DNA of 64,000 bases from Pedobacter ghigonis (GTDB lineage: Bacteria > Bacteroidota > Bacteroidia > Sphingobacteriales > Sphingobacteriaceae), in assembly GCF_903166585.1 (NCBI RefSeq), contig NZ_CAESCM010000022.1, positions 1 through 64,000 of the forward strand, given 5' to 3'. The translations under genes and the position numbers were made by a program. The notes beneath the pieces are model-generated. The model worked only from the letters and a program-made list of their open reading frames with translations. It was not told the origin of the DNA and made no database searches. Positions 1 through 7,930 of this stretch are shown here, piece by piece (positions within the stretch are counted from its first letter, which is position 1; each line of letters starts with the position of its first letter).

Positions 1-127
1 GGTAATTATTACTATTGGAAAACGACACACCAAACGAAGTTATTCTGACAAACCGCCGTATACCGAACGGTACGTACGGTGGTGTGAGGAGACAGCAGGG
101 AAACTAATCCCCTGCTTCTTACTCGAT
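1..127 (+). mobile_element. 3' end of a group II intron (domains V and VI)
   Basis: Domain V folds cleanly: bases 52-60 pair with 75-83 (nine pairs, one G-U), a two-base CG bulge lies at 73-74, and the distal stem TACC/GGTA (61-64, 69-72) closes a GAAC loop. The core GCCGTATAC...GTACGTACGGT is the classical group II catalytic core, here with a CGC-type triad. Domain VI follows: 94-100 pairs with 110-116, 89-92 with 117-120, and 86-88 with 122-124, leaving A121 bulged as the branch-point adenosine. A121 is seven bases from a 3' end in AT (127), as expected for the AY 3' splice site. A frame reaching its stop at 46-48 may be the tail of the intron-encoded reverse transcriptase/maturase, but only 15 residues are visible. 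The rest of the intron lies left of the window. Confidence 0.88.
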
Positions 128-759
128 TGCCCCTATTCATTTTGCCGGGTTGCATATTCGTTCTCTTTCCGCGATACCTTTTGGTTCTACAAGCAACATC
201 AGCAAAAAAAGAAATGCCTGATTAAGTGTTTTAAAAACTTTAGTCAGACTGTGCATCCCTGCCAAAAAAACAAAAGCTGTAATCGAAAAAATAGTATTTG
301 CTTTACAAATTTTCTATTTATTTCTTAATTTGCTTCAAATTAATCAACTCCATCAAAATGAAATTTCCCATCACAAAAAGGATCTTACTTCAGAAACTCC
401 CGATGTTTCTTCCTGCCGGTAAAATTTTACCCAACCGGTGCATTTAAACTACTTATATCGCCTTACCCTTTTATTTTAAAATTGAATCAATCAGCTGTGC
501 GCTTATCAGGAAAGGCTGTATAAACTTCTGAGTAATTGGCAGCAAATGAATTCTCCATAGAGCCACTGGTATATAGTACTGGCTGTATGCAGGCTGACGC
601 GTTAAATTTAAAAAAGAGGAAACAGCGAAATCAGGAGATCTGAAAAAGATAAATTTTTACGATTAAAAAAAAATGAATCCCATAAGTGGAGACCAGAGAC
701 CACTTCAAAAAACGGGGCCAAACCGAAAAGCCATACGAGTAGGGAAGTTAAATTAAATT
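128..759. other. gene-poor stretch between the intron and the YVTN gene
   Basis: No convincing gene is seen in these 632 bases. A 28-codon frame starts at ATG 358 and ends at 444, but it matches nothing recognised and could be a decayed gene fragment. AT-rich promoter-like text lies at 295-350. The DNA just after the intron 3' splice site (128 onward) should be the 3' exon of the insertion target; no interrupted protein or RNA gene could be recognised there. Confidence 0.4.
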
Positions 760-1884
760 ATGATGTCAGAAACTAATATTAACGCTACTGAAAATCAGCC
801 AAAAAACATTTTAAACAGTAAATTAATTGCCACCGTAAATGTAGGGGTGAATCCTACTGCAATGGCCATAACATCCGATTCCACTAAATTATATGTGGCA
901 AACGGAAATAACTACGGTATCGCCGGAAGTGATACGGTGAGCTTGATTGACCTAAAAACCTTTATGCCCATCTTAACCATATCAAGTGGAACATTTAACC
1001 AACCCTACACCGTAACATTATCCAAAGATGAAACCAAGGCTTACGTTACCAATTCAGATGCGTCGACAATTAGCATTATCGATACCGCGACCAATCAGGT
1101 TACCGGAACAATTGATGGATTTAACGGGCCATCGGGCATGGTAATTACCCCTGACGGGACTAAAGCCTATGTTAACAATTATGGTGCAAGTACAGCAATT
1201 CCATCAGGATCTGGTAATACGGTTAGTGTAGTAGACTTGATTGGCGGAAAAATTATTGAAGAAATTACTTTAAGTGAATATACACAAGCTGCCGCACCAG
1301 CTGCAATTGCCATTAGCCCGAAAGGTGATTTTGTTTACACCGCAAATTATACAAACGGAGAGCCATGGCAAGGTACAATTTCGAAGATTTCAACCAGTAC
1401 GAATACTGTAGTTGATACCATTGGAGGAGCTCCTTTTTTAGCCAGCAGCCCTTTTCTATTTGGTATGTTTGCGATAAAGATTGATGCTTCTGGTAAGTTC
1501 GCCTACCTTACCAATTTTGGAAGTAATAATTTTGCCCCTTACGGTACAACAGTTTGCGTAATAGATCTTGAACAAAAAACACAGTCTGCTTTGATTGAAC
1601 TGGGGATCCAGCCATCTGGATTTGATATTACGCCAGACGGACTTTACGGATTTGTTTCGAACTACAATACATTATATAGCTCAGGAGCGCCAAATTATAC
1701 CGGTTTAACTGCCGGGCAAGGAACCGTAAATATTATTGATTTAGCTACCAATTTGTTGGTTCCGACCACCATTAATGTCGGACAGTCTCCGGGAGCGATA
1801 TTAATGAGCCCTGATGGTAAATATGCTTTTGTATCAAACTATACCGCCAATACAGTTAGTGTTATCAGCGTATATGGAGAGTAA
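760..1884 (+). CDS. YVTN-family beta-propeller repeat protein
   Basis: This 374-residue protein is built from about seven repeats carrying the YVTN-like signature (LYVANGNN, AYVTNSDA, AYVNNYGA, VYTANYTN, AYLTNFGS, GFVSNYNT, AFVSNYTA), each followed by a VSxID-type strand. This is the pattern of a seven-bladed propeller of the YncE/surface-layer type. Such proteins mediate ligand or surface binding; a precise role cannot be given. No signal peptide or lipobox is visible at the N-terminus (MMSETNINATENQ), unusual for a family that is mostly exported, so an upstream start or a non-classical location is possible. Two adjacent ATG codons (760 and 763) could start it. It stands alone between the gene-poor left end and convergent genes. 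Confidence 0.8.
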   Translation: MMSETNINATENQPKNILNSKLIATVNVGVNPTAMAITSDSTKLYVANGNNYGIAGSDTVSLIDLKTFMPILTISSGTFNQPYTVTLSKDETKAYVTNSDASTISIIDTATNQVTGTIDGFNGPSGMVITPDGTKAYVNNYGASTAIPSGSGNTVSVVDLIGGKIIEEITLSEYTQAAAPAAIAISPKGDFVYTANYTNGEPWQGTISKISTSTNTVVDTIGGAPFLASSPFLFGMFAIKIDASGKFAYLTNFGSNNFAPYGTTVCVIDLEQKTQSALIELGIQPSGFDITPDGLYGFVSNYNTLYSSGAPNYTGLTAGQGTVNIIDLATNLLVPTTINVGQSPGAILMSPDGKYAFVSNYTANTVSVISVYGE

Positions 1885-1943
1885 ACATTTTGGTGTTTAA
1901 GATTTAAGTCGAATGCATTCATTCCCGGTCGGAGCGACCTTAG

Positions 1944-1976
1944 TATTCCCGAAGAGCGAATTAGTCTTCGGGAGTA
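1944..1976. terminator. candidate bidirectional terminator hairpin
   Basis: TCCCGAAG (1947-1954) and CTTCGGGA (1966-1973) form a perfect eight-base inverted repeat with an 11-base loop. Its position between the 3' ends of the convergent YVTN gene (ends 1884) and membrane protein gene (ends 2060) fits a shared terminator. The T-run after it is short (ATTTT). Confidence 0.55.
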
Positions 1977-2059
1977 ATTTTAAATGCTATTGGGCATTGG
2001 TGTTTTGATGATTGAGCAAGATTTGCATCAGTATTAGTTTTACCTTCTGCCTAATGGTC

Positions 2060-2536
2060 TTAATCCGTAATCCACTCGAGGTCTAAAACATCACGTAGTC
2101 TATTCAGGCTTTCTTTCGATAGGAAATTGAATGCTATTCCGATTAAAACAAATCTTAATATTAAAATCTGTACAACTGTTATCAATACCATTGCTAGCGA
2201 AAACTTATTCAAATCGCTAATCATGATTACGATAAATCCCACAATAGGGAAGACTAGTAAGATGCTGAGTAAAACCCTGAATATTTTGTTTATTTCAACT
2301 TCTACGTAACCCTTATCGATTTCTATCGCTCCGGTCATTACGCAAAATGAACCCTTTCCAATTGCAGATGAGACCAGTTTAAAATGATTACCATTTAAGG
2401 TTCCCCGAAAAGATTTCTCGGTATATTTAGAGATTAGATTTTCCGATTTCTCGGTTCTGCGGTCGAGCCGGTTCAATGTTTCATGATAACTATCAATCAA
2501 CCTGAATTCAACTCTTTTGCCTGGGAATATTTTCAT
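2060..2536 (-). CDS. small predicted membrane protein of unknown function
   Basis: The product is about 158 residues: a soluble N-terminal part of roughly 90 residues, two hydrophobic segments near residues 90-140 (LLSILLVFPIVGFIVIMI and a second after DLNKFS), then a polar tail ending LDLEWITD. The opening MKIFPGK-VEF and the layout resemble a loose group of uncharacterised Bacteroidota membrane proteins. I chose ATG 2536, which lies 13 bases after the stop of the upstream VOC gene. ATG 2566, overlapping that gene's end by 17 bases, is the alternative. A longer in-frame extension to 2668 would run deep into the VOC gene and is rejected. Likely co-transcribed with the VOC gene. Confidence 0.65.
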   Translation of the reverse strand: MKIFPGKRVEFRLIDSYHETLNRLDRRTEKSENLISKYTEKSFRGTLNGNHFKLVSSAIGKGSFCVMTGAIEIDKGYVEVEINKIFRVLLSILLVFPIVGFIVIMISDLNKFSLAMVLITVVQILILRFVLIGIAFNFLSKESLNRLRDVLDLEWITD

Positions 2537-2549
2537 TAAGTACTGATTA

Positions 2550-2996
2550 TTATCCTTTAATTTCATCCGCTTGCGGGCTATTATCAGCCGGTTCCCAAAG
2601 TTCAATCTTATTGCCTTCGGCATCCATAATGTGTACAAACTTTCCGAAATCGTAGGTTGCAATATCATCCAGTACTGTTACACCGTTTTCTTTCAGTTGC
2701 GCTACCAGTCCTTCGATGTTCTGAACCAGGTAATTGATCATGAAATCTTTTTTGGAAGGGGCAAAGTATTCATCTCCATTTTTGAACGGACTCCATTGCA
2801 ATGAGTTAATTTCTTCGGGCCTGTTCACATTTCTCGAATCAAAACTTACCGATCCCCATTCATTAACATCGAAGCCCAGGTTTTTGGCATACCAGGCTTT
2901 AGTATCTTTGGGATTATCTGAAAAAAAGAAAATGCCGCCAATGCCGGTTACTTTGGGTGTAAGTGGGTTTTCTGCTTGTTTTTGTTGCTCTTCCAT
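2550..2996 (-). CDS. VOC (glyoxalase/bleomycin-resistance superfamily) protein
   Basis: A 148-residue single-domain protein with the beta-alpha-beta-beta-beta fold pattern of the vicinal oxygen chelate superfamily: VTGIGGIFFFSDNPKDTKAWYAKNLGFDV at the first module and VHIMDAEGNKIELWEP at the last, the latter supplying the usual metal-ligand Glu. Members act as lyases, dioxygenases or antibiotic-binding proteins; the substrate here is unknown. No signal peptide, so cytoplasmic. First gene of a probable two-gene unit with the small membrane protein downstream. Confidence 0.8.
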   Translation of the reverse strand: MEEQQKQAENPLTPKVTGIGGIFFFSDNPKDTKAWYAKNLGFDVNEWGSVSFDSRNVNRPEEINSLQWSPFKNGDEYFAPSKKDFMINYLVQNIEGLVAQLKENGVTVLDDIATYDFGKFVHIMDAEGNKIELWEPADNSPQADEIKG

Positions 2997-3134
2997 GTGC
3001 TTTGTTTTTTTACTAAATATAGCAATTGAACTGAAATATCAGAAAGCAGGTAACATCTGTTTAAGATGGTTTATACTGCATCAAATCTTGTTTTAAAGTA
3101 TGAAGGTTTTGGCTTTTATTTATTTTGTTTTGCG

Positions 3135-4523
3135 TTAAATGGGCGCATAATCTTTGTTTAATGTAGTTACAGCTGGTGCCTGCACCTTTTGTGCCCAGGT
3201 TTTTAACAGGGCAAGCAATGCTTCCGTTATTTTGGGATTTTGTTTGGCCACATTGTTTTTTTCGCCGATATCGTTTTTCAGGTTGTAAAGCTGTACCGTG
3301 TCATCTTCAAAATAATGGTGCAGTTTCCAATCGCCTTTACGTATCGTTTCGCCCGGTCGGGTTCTGAATATATTATCGTTAGTTTCAGCATTTCCCCCCT
3401 CTAAATAAATGGGGAAATACCAGTATAACGGCCGATCGGTAAGTGTTTGTTCCGTTTTTTGCGTCAGCAGATAATTGTAAATGCTATTGCCATCTACTTT
3501 AGGGTATGCTTTTATACCGGCCACCTGCATCAGCGTTGGGTAAAAATCAAGGTTGGTTACCGGAATATCGCTGGTAGTACCGGCTTTAATTTTACCCTTC
3601 CATACAAACACCAGCGGAACACGCGTACCACCTTCAAAATAGCTGCCTTTACCAGCCCTTAAAGGATGCTGCCAGGTAACCTGGTTAAAACCGCCATTAT
3701 CTGAGGTGAAAATAATAAGTGTATTTTGCATCAGTCCCTGCGCTTCGAGCGTTTGGATTAACCGGCCAATATTACGGTCTTCGTTGTTCAGCATGGTGGC
3801 ATAGGCCTGGTTACGTTGGCCATCATCGGCTGGTTTGCCTTTAAATTTATGCATTAAACTATCTACCTTTTGAATGGGGCTATGCACACCATATGATGAA
3901 TAATACAAAAAGAAGGGCTTGCTTGTTTTTTGGCTTTTAATGTAATCGATGGCTTTATCGGTAATTAAATCGGTAAGGTATTGGTTATTTGGTCCCTCAA
4001 TTTTTACATTGCCGTAAGGCGGATAATAGCTTTTCGGACTTCCGGCATGCGATCCGCCAATGTTTACATCGAAACCGTAGCTTAGGGGATTGTCGCTCAT
4101 GTGCCATTTGCCGGCTATACAGGTGTTATATCCGTTTTCTTTTAACAGCTGCGGGAAAATTTTAAAACCGGCGTTAAGCACCTCTGTATTTTTTACAGGT
4201 ACCAGCTTACGGTTTTTGCTATCGCCACGTTCAGAAGTACCTACAGTATAAATGCCGTGGCGGGTTTGCCATAAACCGCTAAGCATGCTGGCTCTGCTGG
4301 GCGCACAATTAGATGCCGAAGCATAGCCATTGGTAAAAATCATTCCTTGTGCGGCCAATTTATCCATTACTGGGGGTTCGTAAAATTTCGAACCCATAAA
4401 GCCTGCATCCCGCCATCCCATATCATCCATATTAATAAATACAATGTTAGGTTTTTGCTGGGCTATTGTTAAGCAGGGGATAATTAAAAAAAAATAGAGT
4501 ATTGCAATTAAACGCTTTTTCAT
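3135..4523 (-). CDS. exported S1-type sulfatase (arylsulfatase-like)
   Basis: 462 residues with a signal peptide (MKKRLIAILYFFLIIPCL..AQQ). The sulfatase signature C73-A-P-S-R is present; its Cys should be converted to formylglycine by an anaerobic-type or aerobic sulfatase-maturating enzyme encoded elsewhere. Metal-binding NMDDMG (about residues 31-36) and FTSDNGG (about 270-276) are in place. The enzyme would remove sulfate esters from a carbohydrate in the periplasm or at the surface. It is divergently arranged with a GH27 alpha-galactosidase (start 4671), suggesting that both act on a sulfated or galactosylated glycan, but no SusC/SusD pair is adjacent. The exact subfamily cannot be fixed by eye. 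Confidence 0.9.
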   Translation of the reverse strand: MKKRLIAILYFFLIIPCLTIAQQKPNIVFINMDDMGWRDAGFMGSKFYEPPVMDKLAAQGMIFTNGYASASNCAPSRASMLSGLWQTRHGIYTVGTSERGDSKNRKLVPVKNTEVLNAGFKIFPQLLKENGYNTCIAGKWHMSDNPLSYGFDVNIGGSHAGSPKSYYPPYGNVKIEGPNNQYLTDLITDKAIDYIKSQKTSKPFFLYYSSYGVHSPIQKVDSLMHKFKGKPADDGQRNQAYATMLNNEDRNIGRLIQTLEAQGLMQNTLIIFTSDNGGFNQVTWQHPLRAGKGSYFEGGTRVPLVFVWKGKIKAGTTSDIPVTNLDFYPTLMQVAGIKAYPKVDGNSIYNYLLTQKTEQTLTDRPLYWYFPIYLEGGNAETNDNIFRTRPGETIRKGDWKLHHYFEDDTVQLYNLKNDIGEKNNVAKQNPKITEALLALLKTWAQKVQAPAVTTLNKDYAPI

Positions 4524-4616
4524 TTAGGATGTTTATAGATGGTTAAATTTTCCAACACCATTTTTTTGGCTGTTGGCAGATTGCAAATAAAGTAAATAAA
4601 ACAATAAGATGCAGGC

Positions 4617-4646
4617 TTGACGGATCATACAGTATTTATATCTTTG
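4617..4646 (+). promoter_or_regulatory. Bacteroidota-type promoter for the GH27 gene
   Basis: A TATCTTTG element (4639-4646) matches the -7 consensus TAnnTTTG. A TTG at 4617-4619 lies 19 bases upstream, the spacing expected for the -33 element of the Bacteroidota primary sigma factor. Transcription would start near 4653, about 18 bases before the start codon at 4671. Confidence 0.55.
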
Positions 4647-4670
4647 AGATGCTAACCTCAACATTTCAAT

Positions 4671-5846
4671 ATGAATTTTAATCCTGCACTTAAAAAGATA
4701 AGTTTTTTGCTAATTGCACTTTTATTGGGTTTTTATCCTGCTTTGCATGCGCAGGAAGCCAAAGCGCCAATTATGGGCTGGAGTAGCTGGAACAACTTTA
4801 GGGTTAAAATAGATGAAAAGATGATCAGGGAGCAGGCTGATGCGATGATATCATCGGGATTGTATGATGCCGGCTACCGTTTTATTAATATAGACGATGG
4901 CTTTTTTGGCGGGAGAGATGCCGCCGGAAAACTTTTTGTAGACCAGCAAAAATTTCCTTCCGGGATGAGATCGCTAACCGATTATATTCACAGTAAAAAA
5001 CTCAAAGCAGGTATTTATACCGATGCTGGTTTAAATACCTGCGGATCTATCTGGGATAACGATCAAAAAGGAATAGGAGTGGGTATTTATTCACATCTTG
5101 ATGAAGATTGCAACCTGTTTTTTAAAGAATGGAACTTCAATTTTTTAAAGGTAGACTGGTGCGGAGGCGAGAAAATGAAACTGGATGAGCAAACCGAGTA
5201 CACCAAAATTATCCGCGCCGTTAAAGCGATAGATAAAAATATCGTTTTTAATGTTTGCCGCTGGCAGTTCCCCGGAAAATGGGCCATTACCGAAGCCGAT
5301 TCGTGGCGTATATCGGGCGATATTAGTGCAAGTTTCGCTTCAATCCTTAAAATTATCGACCTCAATGCCGACTTATACAAATATGCCTCAGCTGGTCATT
5401 ACAACGATATGGATATGCTCCAGGTAGGCAGAGGCATGACTTACGAAGAAGATAAAACACATTTTTCGATGTGGTGTATGCTTAATTCGCCTTTACTGGC
5501 CGGAAACGATTTGCGCTCGATGTCAAAACAAACGATAGAGATACTAACTAATAAGGAGATAATAGCGCTAAATCAGGACAAAGGCTTTAAGCAGGCCACC
5601 AGGATTTTAAAAGATGGCGATATGGAGCTATGGCTAAAACCGTTGGCTACAGGAGATAAAGCCATTGCCATTATGAACCGCGGTACCAAAACCACAGCAT
5701 TTAACCTCGATGCCAAAAGTTTGGGTATCAAGAACAGCAGCCGGTTAAGAGATCTTTGGCTGCATGCCGATTTGGGGACGATAAAAAACAAAAAAACATT
5801 TGCTGTTCCCGGGCATGGCGTAGTGGTACTTAAAGTAAAGTCTTAA
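4671..5846 (+). CDS. GH27 alpha-galactosidase, exported
   Basis: 391 residues with signal peptide (cleavage near LHAQ-EA, residue 28). The clan GH-D barrel is complete: MGWSSWNNF at the start of the barrel, INIDDGFFGG, the nucleophile Asp162 in LKVDWCGG and the acid/base Asp217 in SWRISGDI. A C-terminal beta domain follows from about residue 310. It should hydrolyse terminal alpha-galactosides (or alpha-N-acetylgalactosaminides or beta-L-arabinopyranosides, which occur in the same family). The gene is divergent from the sulfatase and converges on the AraC-type gene, their 3' ends overlapping by a few bases at 5843-5846. Confidence 0.92.
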   Translation: MNFNPALKKISFLLIALLLGFYPALHAQEAKAPIMGWSSWNNFRVKIDEKMIREQADAMISSGLYDAGYRFINIDDGFFGGRDAAGKLFVDQQKFPSGMRSLTDYIHSKKLKAGIYTDAGLNTCGSIWDNDQKGIGVGIYSHLDEDCNLFFKEWNFNFLKVDWCGGEKMKLDEQTEYTKIIRAVKAIDKNIVFNVCRWQFPGKWAITEADSWRISGDISASFASILKIIDLNADLYKYASAGHYNDMDMLQVGRGMTYEEDKTHFSMWCMLNSPLLAGNDLRSMSKQTIEILTNKEIIALNQDKGFKQATRILKDGDMELWLKPLATGDKAIAIMNRGTKTTAFNLDAKSLGIKNSSRLRDLWLHADLGTIKNKKTFAVPGHGVVVLKVKS

Positions 5847-6823
5847 CTCAGTAAATCTTTATTGTACCTGTTTCTGTATTCCAATGGCGAAATGCCTGTT
5901 ATTTTTCTGAATACCTCGCGGAAAGCTTTTGCATCCGCGTAGCCTACCTCGTACATTACTTCGTTAATGGTTTTTCGGCTGGTTTCGAAGGCTCTTTTAG
6001 CCGATTCTATTTTAGCCCTTTGTAAGTATTCGATAGGTGTGTTGCCTGTGGCTTTGATAAATCTCCTGTCGAAATTTCTTCTGCCTACAGAAAAGCGGGC
6101 AGATAAATCTTCTACAGCGATTTTTTGATGCAGATGGTCCTCCAGGTAGTTTTGCGCTTCTTTTACCATTTCATCGCTATGTAGCTTTTGCCCCTTAAAA
6201 ATAATAAACGACGACTGGCTATGCCTGTCCATTTCAATCTGGAAAACTTTGGCACAATAGATAGCCGTTTGCCGGTCGAAATTCTTCTCAATAAGGTATA
6301 ACAACAGGTTTAGAAAAGAATAAGCCCCACCATTGGTATATATGCCGTTTTCATCAGTAATTAACTGGTCGGTTTTTAAATGTACTTTCGGAAATCTGTT
6401 CCTGAAATTATCGGCAACCACCCAATGGGTAGAGCAACTCTTGCCATCTAACAAACCGGTAGCAGCCAGTAGGAAAGCCCCTGTGCACATGCTGGCAATT
6501 TCTGCTCCCTGCTGGTATTGCCTGGCTATCCAATTGGTAAGCACCTGGTTTCCTTCAATGGCTTTTTCGTAATTGTGGTTTAATGAGGGAATAATCACCA
6601 GATTGGTGTGGCTAATGGCCGATATATGCCGGTGCGGTTTAACGCTAAACAAACCATCGTAATAGCTTACTTCATCCGAAATGCCAGCCAGTTCGATTTT
6701 AAACAACGCTTCATGGCCAGTCTCCTGCCAGTATGCATTAGCCCTGCTCAGTATTTTAAAAGAACCAACAATGCTGCTCAGGTTGTTAGGCCCATCGGGA
6801 ACCAATATGGTGATGTGTTTCAT
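5843..6823 (-). CDS. GlxA-type transcription regulator (DJ-1/PfpI domain plus AraC HTH)
   Basis: Residues 1-190 form a class I glutamine-amidotransferase-like (DJ-1/PfpI) domain, with the nucleophile-elbow Cys113 in ASMCTGAFLLAATGLLDG followed by STHW. Residues about 225-325 are an AraC/XylS double helix-turn-helix (INEVMYEVGYADAKAFREVFRKITGISPLEYR). The start at 6823 (MKHITILVPDG) is preferred because the DJ-1 fold begins there; an in-frame upstream ATG at 6883 would add 20 poorly ordered residues. Such regulators sense small metabolites; the ligand is unknown. The divergent SRPBCC gene is the likeliest target, and a near-palindrome lies between the two. Confidence 0.88.
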   Translation of the reverse strand: MKHITILVPDGPNNLSSIVGSFKILSRANAYWQETGHEALFKIELAGISDEVSYYDGLFSVKPHRHISAISHTNLVIIPSLNHNYEKAIEGNQVLTNWIARQYQQGAEIASMCTGAFLLAATGLLDGKSCSTHWVVADNFRNRFPKVHLKTDQLITDENGIYTNGGAYSFLNLLLYLIEKNFDRQTAIYCAKVFQIEMDRHSQSSFIIFKGQKLHSDEMVKEAQNYLEDHLHQKIAVEDLSARFSVGRRNFDRRFIKATGNTPIEYLQRAKIESAKRAFETSRKTINEVMYEVGYADAKAFREVFRKITGISPLEYRNRYNKDLLS

Positions 6824-6913
6824 TCTCGTATTGTGAGGTGTAGAGTCTGATATAAAGATAGGGTTTAAGCTTGTCCAAATCAACCCGTTACAATGTCTGT
6901 TTTACACCCTACA

Positions 6914-6940
6914 CCAAAGTGTTAATTGGGTTAACTTTGG
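6914..6940. promoter_or_regulatory. near-palindromic operator overlapping a promoter
   Basis: CCAAAG (6914-6919) and CTTTGG (6935-6940), with inner GTTAA/TTAAC arms, make an imperfect palindrome. Its right arm contains TAACTTTG (6932-6939), which matches the TAnnTTTG -7 element for the SRPBCC gene starting at 6983. An operator on the promoter in the divergent spacer of an AraC-type regulator is a natural arrangement; binding is inferred. Confidence 0.45.
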
Positions 6941-6982
6941 TATATACTAATCCATATTTAAAAATTAAACCACATCAATACC

Positions 6983-7477
6983 ATGGAAAAAGAAAATTTT
7001 ACGGCTACCATTGAGGTAGATCAAAGCCCAAATGAAGCATTTAATGCCATTACCAATATACGCGGATGGTGGTCGGAAGATGTAACGGGTAATACCAACG
7101 AACTTAATGCCGAGTTTATTTACCACTATCGCGATGTTCACTATTGCAAGGCAAAACTGGTAGAACTCGTTCCCGGTAAAAAAGTAGTATGGCTCGTACT
7201 CGATAACTATTTTAAGTTTACCGAAGATAAAAGTGAATGGATAGGCACGAAACTAACTTTCGATATTTCGGCGGCAGACAACAAAACCCTGGTAACTTTT
7301 ACGCATGAAGGTTTGGTACCGCAATACGAATGTTTCGAAATTTGCCGCGAAGCCTGGACCAATTATATTAAAGGAAGTTTATTTCAGCTCATTACAACCG
7401 GTAAAGGACAACCAAACCCTAAAGAAGAGGATGGTTATAATACCGAACTGGCTAAAAAATGGAAGCTCGAAGCCTGA
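6983..7477 (+). CDS. SRPBCC / AHSA1-like domain protein
   Basis: 164 residues forming one START-like (SRPBCC, Aha1 C-terminal homology) domain: FTATIEVDQSPNEAFNAITNIRGWW at the first strand and helix, VVWLVLDNYF in the mid-sheet and a long C-terminal helix with FEICREAWTNYIKGSL. These small cytoplasmic proteins bind hydrophobic ligands; members in this setting are usually annotated only as polyketide-cyclase- or ATPase-activator-like. It is transcribed away from the GlxA/AraC regulator, which suggests control by that protein. No catalytic function can be assigned. Confidence 0.82.
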   Translation: MEKENFTATIEVDQSPNEAFNAITNIRGWWSEDVTGNTNELNAEFIYHYRDVHYCKAKLVELVPGKKVVWLVLDNYFKFTEDKSEWIGTKLTFDISAADNKTLVTFTHEGLVPQYECFEICREAWTNYIKGSLFQLITTGKGQPNPKEEDGYNTELAKKWKLEA

Positions 7478-7519
7478 TTAAAAGATTTAGTTTAAACATC
7501 CCCATTTAACCAGAATTAT

Positions 7520-7560
7520 AACCTTGCGATTGCTCCTTATCACTAAGGTTTCGCAAGGTT
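7520..7560. terminator. nested inverted repeat, probable bidirectional terminator
   Basis: AACCTTGCG (7520-7528) pairs perfectly with CGCAAGGTT (7552-7560). The loop contains a second hairpin, CCTTA-TCAC-TAAGG (7535-7548). The 3' codons of the minus-strand XRE gene (stop at 7543-7545) lie inside the structure. It separates the convergent SRPBCC and XRE genes; a T-run (GGTTTTC) follows on the plus strand. Confidence 0.55.
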
Positions 7561-7908
7561 TTCTAACGAAGCAATAATTTTTTTCTGGCTTTTAATCGTT
7601 TCCTCGTAAAGCTCCAGCAGCCTATTCTTATCGCTGTTTAGGCGTTTCAAATCGGCAATTTCCTGGTTGTGCTTTGGGCCTGAGCCCATTTCTATCTTCG
7701 CCAGATCTTCGTCTTTGCGGAAGTACTCGAAAAAGTTAACATCAAGGGCTATTGAGATGCGGGTGAGTATATCCGTATCTATCGAAGTCGATTTCAGTAT
7801 TGTACCCACACGGTGCTTACTAAGCTGCACTTTTTCGGCAAGCTGCTCGCGGCTCATCGACTTAACTTTCATCTCTTTCCAGATTAGTAATCCAATATTA
7901 ATACCCAT
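7543..7908 (-). CDS. small XRE-type helix-turn-helix protein with coiled-coil tail
   Basis: 121 residues. Residues 5-65 form a Cro/C1-type HTH (MSREQLAEKVQLSKHRVGTIL...IDTDILTRISIALDVNFFEYF). The C-terminal 45 residues (LKRLNSDKNRLLELYEETIKSQKKIIASLENL) form a likely coiled coil for dimerisation. This architecture is common in Bacteroidota as short regulators without a known ligand. It lies 22 bases downstream of the LtaS-like gene on the same strand and so is probably co-transcribed from that gene's promoter. Its own targets are unknown. Confidence 0.82.
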   Translation of the reverse strand: MGINIGLLIWKEMKVKSMSREQLAEKVQLSKHRVGTILKSTSIDTDILTRISIALDVNFFEYFRKDEDLAKIEMGSGPKHNQEIADLKRLNSDKNRLLELYEETIKSQKKIIASLENLAKP

Positions 7909-7930
7909 GGTTTGTTTTTTTTGTTAACTG

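Noticed and set aside
358-444. 28-codon frame after the group II intron
   Set aside because: Too short, no family or ribosome signal; only recorded as part of the gene-poor stretch.
2537-2668. N-terminal extension of the small membrane protein gene
   Set aside because: It runs inside the VOC gene in another frame and carries no domain; ATG 2536 fits the gene pair better.
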